Assembly: GCA_009177195.1 (NCBI GenBank)
Contig: WFMA01000226.1
Span: 8,264 to 17,152, forward strand
Reading direction: 5' to 3'
Origin: Bacteroidales bacterium
Lineage (GTDB): Bacteria; Bacteroidota; Bacteroidia; Bacteroidales; Muribaculaceae
DNA: 8,889 nucleotides
In this document: piece after piece, positions 1 to 6,605 of the stretch
Layout: each line of letters begins with the position of its first letter
How positions within the stretch are numbered: position 1 is the stretch's first letter
Made by a program: the position numbers and the translations under genes
Notes under the pieces: model-generated
The model's input: the letters and a program-made list of their open reading frames with translations, nothing else
What the model was told of the DNA's origin: nothing
Database searches by the model: none

Positions 1-185
1 TTGTGTCCGCAACGCTGAAAATGGCGAAGGATCATCACTCCGCACAAGTGTCCGATGTGAAGAGAATCGGCTGTTGGGTCAATACCCAGATATCCCGTCA
101 CGCTCTCTTTTGCAAGCGCTTCCTCAGTGCCGGGAATCATTGAATGGAGCATTCCGCGCCATTTCAGTTCTTCAACAAAATTCAT
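1..185 (-). CDS. tyrS: Tyrosine--tRNA ligase, N-terminal part (cut by window edge)
   Basis: This is the first 61 codons of a cytoplasmic class I aminoacyl-tRNA synthetase, which charges tRNA-Tyr with tyrosine. The reverse strand from 185 reads [17 protein letters not shown] and continues into [19 protein letters not shown]. The [13 protein letters not shown] stretch is the hallmark of bacterial TyrRS, with HIGH as the ATP-binding motif. The start is fixed by an in-frame TAA directly before the ATG and by the usual TyrRS N-terminus. The remaining two thirds or more, including the KMSKS loop and tRNA-binding domain, lie beyond the left edge. The gene diverges from the ModF-like gene, with 94 bases between the two start codons. 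I see no T-box or other leader in that short gap. The identification is firm; nothing can be said about the missing part. Confidence 0.95.
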   Translation of the reverse strand, partial: MNFVEELKWRGMLHSMIPGTEEALAKESVTGYLGIDPTADSLHIGHLCGVMILRHFQRCGH

Positions 186-217
186 TTAAGTATCTGTTTT
201 TTGAATATATTCCGCTA

Positions 218-225
218 CAAATTTA
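218..225 (-). promoter_or_regulatory. Putative -7 promoter element for tyrS
   Basis: The reverse strand reads TAAATTTG, an exact match to the Bacteroidetes housekeeping -7 consensus TAnnTTTG. It lies 32 bases before the tyrS ATG, which predicts a leader of roughly 25 bases. No good TTTG -33 element sits at the expected 19-21 base distance; the nearest TTTG is 14 bases upstream. The call therefore rests on the -7 box and its position. Confidence 0.5.
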
Positions 226-267
226 CTCATTTCCGCCGACAAAGTTCCTCAATCGGCAAGAAAAACT

Positions 268-275
268 TAAATTTG
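268..275 (+). promoter_or_regulatory. Putative -7 promoter element abutting the modF-like start codon
   Basis: TAAATTTG matches TAnnTTTG exactly and ends only 4 bases before the ATG at 280. Transcription normally starts a few bases after this box, so the mRNA would begin at or within a few bases of the AUG and be leaderless or nearly so. The -33 region has no clear TTTG. The same 8-base word occurs on the other strand at 218-225 for tyrS, giving a compact divergent promoter pair. Confidence 0.45.
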
Positions 276-279
276 CGCT

Positions 280-1713
280 ATGGAAGAGCCGTTAATCTAT
301 TTGAACAGCGACACTCTGCGTTACATAGGAGTGTCACTCAACAACCCCCATCATGTCGAAATCCCCGAGGGGGTAACCGTGGTCATCGGTCCCAACGGAA
401 GCGGGAAATCCACCTTCGGAAGAATCGTGGAAAAAGGGTGGAACATAGCCACCAACAGCATCTCCTCACCGCGAGGAAAAATCGCCGCTAAACTCATTGA
501 ATTCAATGACATCCACTCGCTGACAGGAGCCAAGGCGGAATATTACCAGCAGCGCCATGAAGCCACGATGAACGACGAAGTGCCAACAGTTAGAGAAGTG
601 TTTGCCGAAAAAATAGACTCCGACCTGTGGTGCGATTTCTGTTCACGCCTGCGGCTCGAAGGCATCGAGGACAAGCGGCTGAACTTCCTGTCGAGCGGCG
701 AGTTGCGAAAACTGCTCATTATCAACATCCTTCTTGATTCGCCCGACCTGCTCATACTTGACAACCCCTACATAGGGCTCGACGCCGCTTCCCGTCAACT
801 GCTCGATGAAATGCTCGACACGGTTTCGTCGCGAGGCGTTTCCATAATAATGCTTTTGTGCAATCCGGGCGAAATCCCCGATTTTGCGACAACCGTCATC
901 CCCATGCGCAATCTCACCCTGCTCAAGCCGGTCAAAAAAGAGAACGGAGCCGAAGCGCTGCGCTCGTCAATGATGTCGTTGATGGATTTCGCCGTGGATC
1001 TTGAATCCATCCCTCAGCCCTGGGAAAAACCGATAGAGCATGAAATCACGTTGCAGATGAACCGCTGCAACGTGAAGTATGGCAACAAGCAGATTATAAA
1101 AGACGAGTCGTGGACCATCAGAAACGGAGAATGCTGGGCGCTCGCCGGTCCCAACGGAAGCGGCAAGTCGGTGCTCCTCAGCCTTGTCAGCGCCGACAAT
1201 CCCCAAGCCTATTCCAATGACATCACCATCTTCGACCGCCGGCGCGGATCGGGCGAGTCGATATGGGACATCAAGAAGCACATAGGCTACGTCTCGCCTG
1301 AAATGCACCTCTATTTCCGATTCAACGGAACCGTCACCGATGTCATCGCCCAGGGTCTCCGCGACACCGTCGGCAACTACGGGCAGGTCACCGCATTCGC
1401 CCGCGAACGCGCTCTCGCATGGATAAAACTGTTTCATCTCGAAGAGCTCGCCGACCGCCGCTACAACACCCTGTCGGCGGGAGAACAGCGGCTCGCGCTC
1501 ATCGCCCGCACTCTGATAAAACATCCCGCCCTGCTCATAATGGACGAACCTCTTCACGGGCTCGACGCGGCAAGAAAGCGAAGCGTGAGAGCCGTCGTGA
1601 ATCGCCTCGTGGAACGCGACAAGCCGTCGCTCATCTACGTTACCCACTTCCTGCCCGAGGTGCCTGAATGCGTAACCCGCACAAAGACCCTACAAAAGTT
1701 AAAAAATGTATAA
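280..1713 (+). CDS. modF: ModF-like protein with two fused ABC ATPase domains
   Basis: The 477-residue protein consists of two ABC ATPase domains and no membrane segments. Domain 1 has Walker A GPNGSGKS at 37-44, signature LSSGE at 137-141 and Walker B LLILD at 157-161. Domain 2 has Walker A at 290-297, signature LSAGE at 398-402, Walker B LLIMD at 418-422 with catalytic E423, and switch H456. Length, layout and the stretch RRRGSGESIWDIKKHIGYVS (residues 321-340) match E. coli ModF, whose role is poorly defined despite its link to molybdate transport genes. No permease or other molybdate gene is seen here. Domain 1 has Asn162 where the catalytic Glu is expected and no switch His, so one ATP site is probably weak or inactive. 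The DNA encoding the two Walker A loops shares 17 identical bases (388-404 and 1147-1163). The start abuts a promoter box. Family membership is confident; cellular role is unknown. Confidence 0.85.
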   Translation: MEEPLIYLNSDTLRYIGVSLNNPHHVEIPEGVTVVIGPNGSGKSTFGRIVEKGWNIATNSISSPRGKIAAKLIEFNDIHSLTGAKAEYYQQRHEATMNDEVPTVREVFAEKIDSDLWCDFCSRLRLEGIEDKRLNFLSSGELRKLLIINILLDSPDLLILDNPYIGLDAASRQLLDEMLDTVSSRGVSIIMLLCNPGEIPDFATTVIPMRNLTLLKPVKKENGAEALRSSMMSLMDFAVDLESIPQPWEKPIEHEITLQMNRCNVKYGNKQIIKDESWTIRNGECWALAGPNGSGKSVLLSLVSADNPQAYSNDITIFDRRRGSGESIWDIKKHIGYVSPEMHLYFRFNGTVTDVIAQGLRDTVGNYGQVTAFARERALAWIKLFHLEELADRRYNTLSAGEQRLALIARTLIKHPALLIMDEPLHGLDAARKRSVRAVVNRLVERDKPSLIYVTHFLPEVPECVTRTKTLQKLKNV

Positions 1714-1739
1714 CCTGATATAGATTCGGTTGTTTGCCG

Positions 1740-1747
1740 TAACTTTG
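1740..1747 (+). promoter_or_regulatory. Putative -7 promoter element for the cyclase-sufE-POT operon
   Basis: TAACTTTG is an exact TAnnTTTG match in the 57-base gap after the ModF-like gene, 23 bases before the ATG at 1771. No convincing TTTG -33 box lies 19-21 bases upstream. I see no terminator between the ModF-like gene and this box, so read-through from upstream could also supply transcript. Confidence 0.5.
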
Positions 1748-1770
1748 ATAAATTACTTCAAGTTATTCCA

Positions 1771-2754
1771 ATGACACGTTTAAACTTACTTTTGGTGCTA
1801 TCCCTGCTGCTTGCCGCCTCATGCAAGAGCGCAAGCGTCAAGGAGACAGCCGAAAGCGCGCCAAAATTCAGTAATCCTATCGAATTTAACAGCGACAGCG
1901 CCTATAATCATATCGCAAGGCAGACGGGGTTCGGTCCGCGTGTTCCCGGAACTTCCGCCCACAACGCCTGCGCCGACTACATCATTTCGCAGCTCAACGG
2001 CGCCGACACCATAATTCTGCAAAAATGCCAAGCTAAGAACTTCCGTGGCGAAACGCTGCCTCTCACCAACATAATGGGACGCTTCAACCTCGCCGCCGGA
2101 AAGCGCGTATTACTTGCCGCTCACTGGGACACCCGTCCATGGGCTGACAACGACGGAGACAAGTCAAAACACTCCACTCCGATTGACGGCGCCAACGACG
2201 GCGGCAGCGGCGTGGGAGTGCTCCTTGAGCTGGCGCGGCTTTTCAATGAAAAGATGCCCGACGTGGGCGTCGACCTGCTCTTTGTCGACGGCGAAGACTC
2301 GGGCGACTCAAGCGGACTGCTGGAAAACAATGACGACACCTGGTGTCTCGGCTCACAATATTGGTCAACCCACACCCCCTATTCGCCCGATAACCGTCCC
2401 GCCTACGGCATTCTGCTCGACATGGTGGGCGGCAGGAATGCGAAATTCTACCGTGAATACACTTCGGAGCTTAACGCATCCGACATAAACTCGAAAGTGT
2501 GGGCTATAGCCAACGCTTCAGGCTACGGCGACCGTTTCATCAATACCGTGAGAGGAGCGGTAAATGACGACCACCTCCATCTCAACAAAGCCGGAATCCC
2601 AACCATCGACATCATCGAATGCGGAAACAGCTCAACCGGCTCATTCCCGCCCACGTGGCACACCCTTCAGGACAACATTGACAACATCGACCGCTCCACT
2701 CTCAAAGCCGTGGGGCAAACCGTTGCCAACACCATATATTTAGAAAAGAATTAA
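1771..2754 (+). CDS. Glutaminyl-peptide cyclotransferase-type M28 zinc lipoprotein
   Basis: The 327-residue protein belongs to the M28 metallopeptidase fold, in the branch that converts N-terminal Gln to pyroglutamate. Residues 1-17 are a hydrophobic signal peptide ending in lipobox LAAS-C18, so the mature protein should be a lipoprotein. There is no acidic stretch after Cys18 of the surface-export kind, which favours the periplasmic face. By comparison with human QC, the single-zinc ligands are D143 in the GAND segment, D176 in FVDGEDSG with E175 as the general base, and H297 in the WHT motif. NDDHLHLNKAGIP (265-277) and the C-terminal DNIDNID segment also fit the family. Many exported proteins of this phylum carry Gln right after signal cleavage and would be substrates. 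sufE follows after 12 bases. An aminopeptidase role is the alternative, but the DNIDN and WHT context favours cyclase. Confidence 0.85.
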   Translation: MTRLNLLLVLSLLLAASCKSASVKETAESAPKFSNPIEFNSDSAYNHIARQTGFGPRVPGTSAHNACADYIISQLNGADTIILQKCQAKNFRGETLPLTNIMGRFNLAAGKRVLLAAHWDTRPWADNDGDKSKHSTPIDGANDGGSGVGVLLELARLFNEKMPDVGVDLLFVDGEDSGDSSGLLENNDDTWCLGSQYWSTHTPYSPDNRPAYGILLDMVGGRNAKFYREYTSELNASDINSKVWAIANASGYGDRFINTVRGAVNDDHLHLNKAGIPTIDIIECGNSSTGSFPPTWHTLQDNIDNIDRSTLKAVGQTVANTIYLEKN

Positions 2755-2766
2755 ACAACCTCCATC

Positions 2767-3204
2767 ATGACTATTAACGAACAACAGGATGCGATAATCG
2801 ACGAATTCGCCGACATCGACGATTGGATGGACCGCTACGCCTACATCATCGATATGGGCAACGCGCTTGAACCCATGCCTGAACAATACAAAACTCCCCA
2901 AAACCTCATCGAGGGGTGCCAGAGCCGTGCATGGCTCAACGCCGAGCTCGATAAAGACGGAAAAGTGGAATTCCGCGCCGACAGCGACGCCATCATCGTG
3001 AAAGGTATAATCAGTATGCTCGTGAACGTACTGTCGGGACACACCCCCCAGGAGATTCTCGACACCGACCTCTACTTCATCGACAAAATAGGGCTCGCCG
3101 AGCACCTCTCCCCCACCCGCAGCAACGGGCTTGCCGCCATGGTGAAGCAGATGCGCCTCTACGCCCTGGCGTTCAAAGAACTTGAAGAAGCAAAGAAAAA
3201 GTAA
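2767..3204 (+). CDS. sufE: SufE-family sulfur acceptor protein
   Basis: At 145 residues this has the usual SufE length. SufE takes persulfide sulfur from the cysteine desulfurase SufS and passes it to the SufBCD scaffold for Fe-S cluster assembly in the cytoplasm. The active-site loop is NLIEGCQSRAW, with catalytic Cys51 at the same number as in E. coli SufE. The N-terminal helix (EQQDAIIDEFADIDDWMDRY), the MPEQYKTPQNLI segment and the C-terminal IGLAEHLSPTRSNGL stretch are all characteristic. The gene begins 12 bases after the cyclase stop and is followed 27 bases later by the first peptide transporter, so it is probably cotranscribed with both. No sufS or sufBCD lies in the window; sufE is often separated from them in this group. 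No ribosome-binding site is visible, as is normal for the phylum. Confidence 0.93.
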   Translation: MTINEQQDAIIDEFADIDDWMDRYAYIIDMGNALEPMPEQYKTPQNLIEGCQSRAWLNAELDKDGKVEFRADSDAIIVKGIISMLVNVLSGHTPQEILDTDLYFIDKIGLAEHLSPTRSNGLAAMVKQMRLYALAFKELEEAKKK

Positions 3205-3231
3205 TATTAATAATTAATCCTCATCATTATC

Positions 3232-4734
3232 ATGTTCAATCAACCAAAGGGTCTGATACCCGCCGCCCTGAGCAACATGGGCGAACGCTTCGGATTTTAC
3301 GTCATGATGGCAATCCTGACGTTGTTCCTCATGTCAAAATTCGACCTCGACGGAAGTCAGGCGGGAGCCCTCTACTCAGTATTCTACTGCGCAATCTACA
3401 TCCTCGCCCTCGTGGGAGGCGTTATCGCCGACAAGACCAAGAATTATAAAGGCACCATCATCGCCGGACTGTTGGTTATGTCGCTCGGCTACGCTCTTCT
3501 TGCCGTCCCCGCGCTCATCACCACCGAATGGATCGCCCTCGGCGCGCTGCTTGTCATCGCATTCGGCAACGGTCTTTTCAAAGGCAACCTCCAGGCTGTC
3601 GTAGGTCAGCTTTACGATGATCCGAAGTGGAGCCACAAGCGCGACTCAGGCTTCCAGATTTTCTACATGTTCATCAACATCGGCGGATGCATCGCTCCGT
3701 TTGTTGCCGTGTGGGTGCGCAACACGTTCGTAAAAATGCAAGGTTATGCCTATAATGCCGACCTGCCCGGACTTTGCAACGCATTGATCGCCGACCGTGA
3801 AGTCGATACCGACCTCTTCCTTGAATACGCCAATCAGGTTTCTCAAACCGAAGTCAACTTCGCAACTCTCCGCGAATTCGCACAGAATTATCTTGAAGCG
3901 TTCAACACCGGTTTCCACTACGCATTCTCAGTGGCAATCCTTGCCATGCTCATCTCGCTTGTGATATTCCTCTGCTTCAAGAAACAGCTTCCCACTCCGG
4001 GAGCCAAGAAGGCAGCTTCAGGCGACAAGTCGGCAGCTGAAAAGGAGGAAATCCGTCAGTCGGCAAAAGAAATCAAGCAGCGCATCATGGCGCTCATGGC
4101 AGTATTTGGCGTGGTTATCTTCTTCTGGTTCTCATTCCATCAGAACGGCTTGACCCTCACAATGTTTGCCAAAGACTACACCCACCTCGCCCTCGGCAAC
4201 ATGCAGCTCTCGGCTGAAATCTTCCAGTCCATCAACCCGTTTGTGGTCGTGTTCCTCACTCCGGTCGTGATGTGGATTTTCTCAGCGCTCGCCCGCCGCG
4301 GCAAGGAACCCTCTACCCCGCGCAAAATCGCTATCGGTATGGGTATCGCAGCTCTCGCCTATGTGGTTATGTGCGTGGCTTCAATCGGATTGCCCTCTCA
4401 GGCTTCTCTTGCCGGCGCTCCCGTTCCCGCAGCTGAGCGTGTGACCCCGTGGATACTTTTCTCGGTTTACTTCATCCTCACCGTTGCCGAGCTCTTCATC
4501 TCACCGCTCGGACTCTCTTTCGTGTCAAAGGTAGCTCCCGCCCATCTTCAGGGCTTGATGCAGGGCTGCTGGCTCGGCGCCACCGCCGTGGGCAACGCTT
4601 GCCTTTTCCTCGGCGCGGTTATGTATCAGAGCATCTCACTGTCGGCAACATGGAGCGTGTTTGCAATCGTCTGCTTCATTTCAATGGCAGTCATGCTTTG
4701 CATGGTTAAATGGCTCGAACGTGTAGCTAAATAA
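3232..4734 (+). CDS. POT/PTR2-family peptide transporter, first tandem copy
   Basis: This 500-residue inner-membrane protein of the major facilitator superfamily is predicted to import di- and tripeptides with protons. About 12 hydrophobic segments are readable: near 20-34, 45-65, 75-93, 98-117, 142-162, 228-249, 284-303, 332-353, 364-387, 405-431, 445-467 and 472-492. POT marks are NMGERFGFY at 15-23, GNGLFKGNLQ at 112-121 and the TM10 segment AELFISPLG with E420. The first Glu of the ExxER motif is Asn15 (E18 and R19 remain), and the TM7 acidic position is His303. A polar stretch of about 65 residues (163-227) separates TM5 and TM6 and should be periplasmic. A charged loop at 250-283 should be cytoplasmic. 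The gene follows sufE by 27 bases, and its paralogue follows after 13. Substrate is inferred from family only. Confidence 0.9.
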   Translation: MFNQPKGLIPAALSNMGERFGFYVMMAILTLFLMSKFDLDGSQAGALYSVFYCAIYILALVGGVIADKTKNYKGTIIAGLLVMSLGYALLAVPALITTEWIALGALLVIAFGNGLFKGNLQAVVGQLYDDPKWSHKRDSGFQIFYMFINIGGCIAPFVAVWVRNTFVKMQGYAYNADLPGLCNALIADREVDTDLFLEYANQVSQTEVNFATLREFAQNYLEAFNTGFHYAFSVAILAMLISLVIFLCFKKQLPTPGAKKAASGDKSAAEKEEIRQSAKEIKQRIMALMAVFGVVIFFWFSFHQNGLTLTMFAKDYTHLALGNMQLSAEIFQSINPFVVVFLTPVVMWIFSALARRGKEPSTPRKIAIGMGIAALAYVVMCVASIGLPSQASLAGAPVPAAERVTPWILFSVYFILTVAELFISPLGLSFVSKVAPAHLQGLMQGCWLGATAVGNACLFLGAVMYQSISLSATWSVFAIVCFISMAVMLCMVKWLERVAK

Positions 4735-4747
4735 ATAGAGCACCACC

Positions 4748-6397
4748 GTGTTTAAGAACCAACCTTCAGCACTATATGTCCTATCGCTCGCCAATATGGG
4801 CGAGCGATTTGGCTATTATACGATGCTTGCCATCTTCCTGCTCTTCCTCCAGACCAAGTTTGGATTCGATGCGGCAGTGTCGGGGCAGATTTATGCCATC
4901 TTCCTCGCCGTCGTCTACTTCACTCCGCTGCTTGGAGGCTGGGTGGCTGACCGCTGGAGCTTCTCGAAATGTGTCGTGACCGGTATCTTCGTCATGTTTG
5001 CAGGCTACCTTGTCATGGCGATACCGACCGAAATCCGCTCCACATCGTCATTCATCATCCTTTGCGCCGCATTGGTCATGATAGCTTGCGGAACGGGGCT
5101 TTTCAAAGGGAACCTGCAAGTGATGATCGGCGACCTCTATAATAGCCCGAGGTACTCTTCGCAGCGTGATGCCGCTTTCTCCATTTTCTACATGGCGATC
5201 AACATCGGGTCGATGTTCGCGCCGATGGCGGCGACCGCGATGGTCAACATGGCGATGCAGAGCCGGGGAATAATCTACAACCAGAATCTGCCGGCGCTGT
5301 GCAACAACTATCTTGACGGACATGAGAACGGCGCGGAACTGATCGAGCTTGCCGAATCTTGCGGCATGACCGCCGGACAGAGCCTCACCGATTTCTGCCA
5401 GTACTATATCTCGGCGCTATCAACAGGTTATAGCTACGGCTTCGGACTCGCTTGCATCTCCCTGGTCGTGAGCTATATAATCTATGCCGCAGGACGACGT
5501 ACCTACGCCCACATCATTACCGACAAGAGCGTGAATACAGGCAAGCCCCTCTCCGACAACGAGCCGCAGTTGACTCCGCAGCAAACCAAAAGCCGTATCA
5601 CCGCCCTGCTTCTGGTATTTGCAGTGGTGATTTTCTTCTGGATGGTGTTCAACCAAAACGGCGCCACCCTCACTGAATTTGCCAAAAGCTGCACTTCGCC
5701 CGACGCTTCGGGATGGACGCGTGTAGGGTTCAACGTGTGGGCGCTGTCGGCTATCGCCATCGGAATCTACGCCCTCTTCAATCTGTTTCAAAGCAAGAGC
5801 CGCCTGAGCAAGATCGTTTCAGGCGCGATTATCGTCATCGCCGCAGTTGTCGTGGGCTACACCTATAGCATCACCCCCGACCCTCTTTCGGGAATACAGC
5901 CTCAGGAGTATCAGCAATTCAACCCATTCTTCGTGGTTATCCTCACTCCCGTGTCGCTCGCATTCTTCGGCTGGCTCGCCTCACGCAAAAAGGAACCGTC
6001 GGCTCCGAGAAAGATAGGCTACGGAATGATTCTCGCCGCCATCGCTTACGCAATCATGCTTACCGGCTCGCTCGGCTTGTCGGGAACTTCGGGAAGCGTG
6101 TCGCCCAACTGGCTTATCTCAACCTATCTGCTTCTCACGCTTGCCGAACTGCTCCTGTCGCCTATGGGCATCTCCTTTGTTTCCAAAGTAGCGCCGCCCA
6201 AGTATAAAGGCTCGATGATGGGCGGATGGTTTGCCGCAACGGCGGTAGGCAACTACCTCGTGTCGATTCCAATGATTCTGTGGGGAAAGATTCCGGTTGC
6301 CGCTTTGTGGGGCATCCTCATCCTTCTCTGTTGCATCTCGGCAGTCTTTATATTCTCAATCATGAAGAAACTCGAAGCCGTCACCAACGACAACTGA
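4748..6397 (+). CDS. POT/PTR2-family peptide transporter, second tandem copy
   Basis: This 549-residue paralogue of the preceding transporter starts at GTG 13 bases after it. The GTG is supported because MFKNQPSALY aligns with the start of copy one and no nearer ATG would keep TM1 intact. Shared marks include NMGERFGYY (16-24), GTGLFKGNLQ (115-124; 13 of 20 residues identical to copy one over 115-134) and AELLLSPMG with E467. As in copy one, the ExxER motif reads N16-M-G-E19-R20, and the TM7 acidic position is Asn302. It also carries the long TM5-TM6 loop (about 164-226). Unlike copy one, it has two extra hydrophobic segments, about 328-348 and 355-374, between TM7 and TM8. They are joined by a basic turn with K350, R352 and K355, which predicts 14 helices. 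A hairpin ends the operon after it. Peptide import is inferred from family. Confidence 0.9.
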   Translation: MFKNQPSALYVLSLANMGERFGYYTMLAIFLLFLQTKFGFDAAVSGQIYAIFLAVVYFTPLLGGWVADRWSFSKCVVTGIFVMFAGYLVMAIPTEIRSTSSFIILCAALVMIACGTGLFKGNLQVMIGDLYNSPRYSSQRDAAFSIFYMAINIGSMFAPMAATAMVNMAMQSRGIIYNQNLPALCNNYLDGHENGAELIELAESCGMTAGQSLTDFCQYYISALSTGYSYGFGLACISLVVSYIIYAAGRRTYAHIITDKSVNTGKPLSDNEPQLTPQQTKSRITALLLVFAVVIFFWMVFNQNGATLTEFAKSCTSPDASGWTRVGFNVWALSAIAIGIYALFNLFQSKSRLSKIVSGAIIVIAAVVVGYTYSITPDPLSGIQPQEYQQFNPFFVVILTPVSLAFFGWLASRKKEPSAPRKIGYGMILAAIAYAIMLTGSLGLSGTSGSVSPNWLISTYLLLTLAELLLSPMGISFVSKVAPPKYKGSMMGGWFAATAVGNYLVSIPMILWGKIPVAALWGILILLCCISAVFIFSIMKKLEAVTNDN

Positions 6398-6412
6398 CCG
6401 CAACCACTAAAC

Positions 6413-6443
6413 GACTCACCCCCATTTTAACAGGGGGTGAGTC
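6413..6443 (+). terminator. Hairpin terminator of the cyclase-sufE-POT operon
   Basis: GACTCACCCCC (6413-6423) pairs perfectly with GGGGGTGAGTC (6433-6443) across a 9-base loop, starting 16 bases after the stop of the second transporter. The base next to the stem is an A-run, and the T-rich stretch comes only about 14 bases later (6458-6469). It is therefore a strong stem-loop with an imperfect U-tract. The perfect stem would also fold in transcripts arriving from the minus-strand genes, though no U-tract follows on that side. Confidence 0.7.
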
Positions 6444-6605
6444 AAAATTTGGCAACATTTATTTTTTCTAATGCTCCATCTCGGCGGCTTCAGAATCTTT
6501 TTGTTCCAAGTATGGAGATTGACTATATAAGATCATCATTATCAAATCTACATCCCATTTGGTGGATATAAGAACATATACTTAATTCACTTATTATCAC
6601 AGATA
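6444..6605. other. AT-rich gap between convergent gene blocks
   Basis: I find no convincing gene, RNA or attachment site here. The stretch is much richer in A and T than the core genes: bases 6541-6600 hold 17 G or C out of 60. The minus strand has one short reading frame, 6539 down to 6468, of 23 codons beginning MMILYSQSPYLEQKD and ending at TAG. It is hydrophilic at the end, has no recognisable relative and could be the remnant of a lost gene. It probably marks the boundary between the core operon and the accessory genes to the right. Confidence 0.4.

Noticed and set aside
144..491. Plus-strand frame of 115 codons overlapping the tyrS start and the ModF-like start
   Set aside because: It crosses two real gene starts and a divergent promoter region and has no recognisable content.
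388..1163. 17-base direct repeat at 388-404 and 1147-1163
   Set aside because: Both copies encode the Walker A loop of the two homologous ATPase domains, so this reflects shared protein sequence and not a mobile or regulatory repeat.
967..1647. 226-codon open frame on the minus strand inside the ModF-like gene
   Set aside because: It lies entirely within a clear ABC ATPase gene on the other strand, shows no recognisable domain, and is the sort of shadow frame that GC-rich coding DNA produces.
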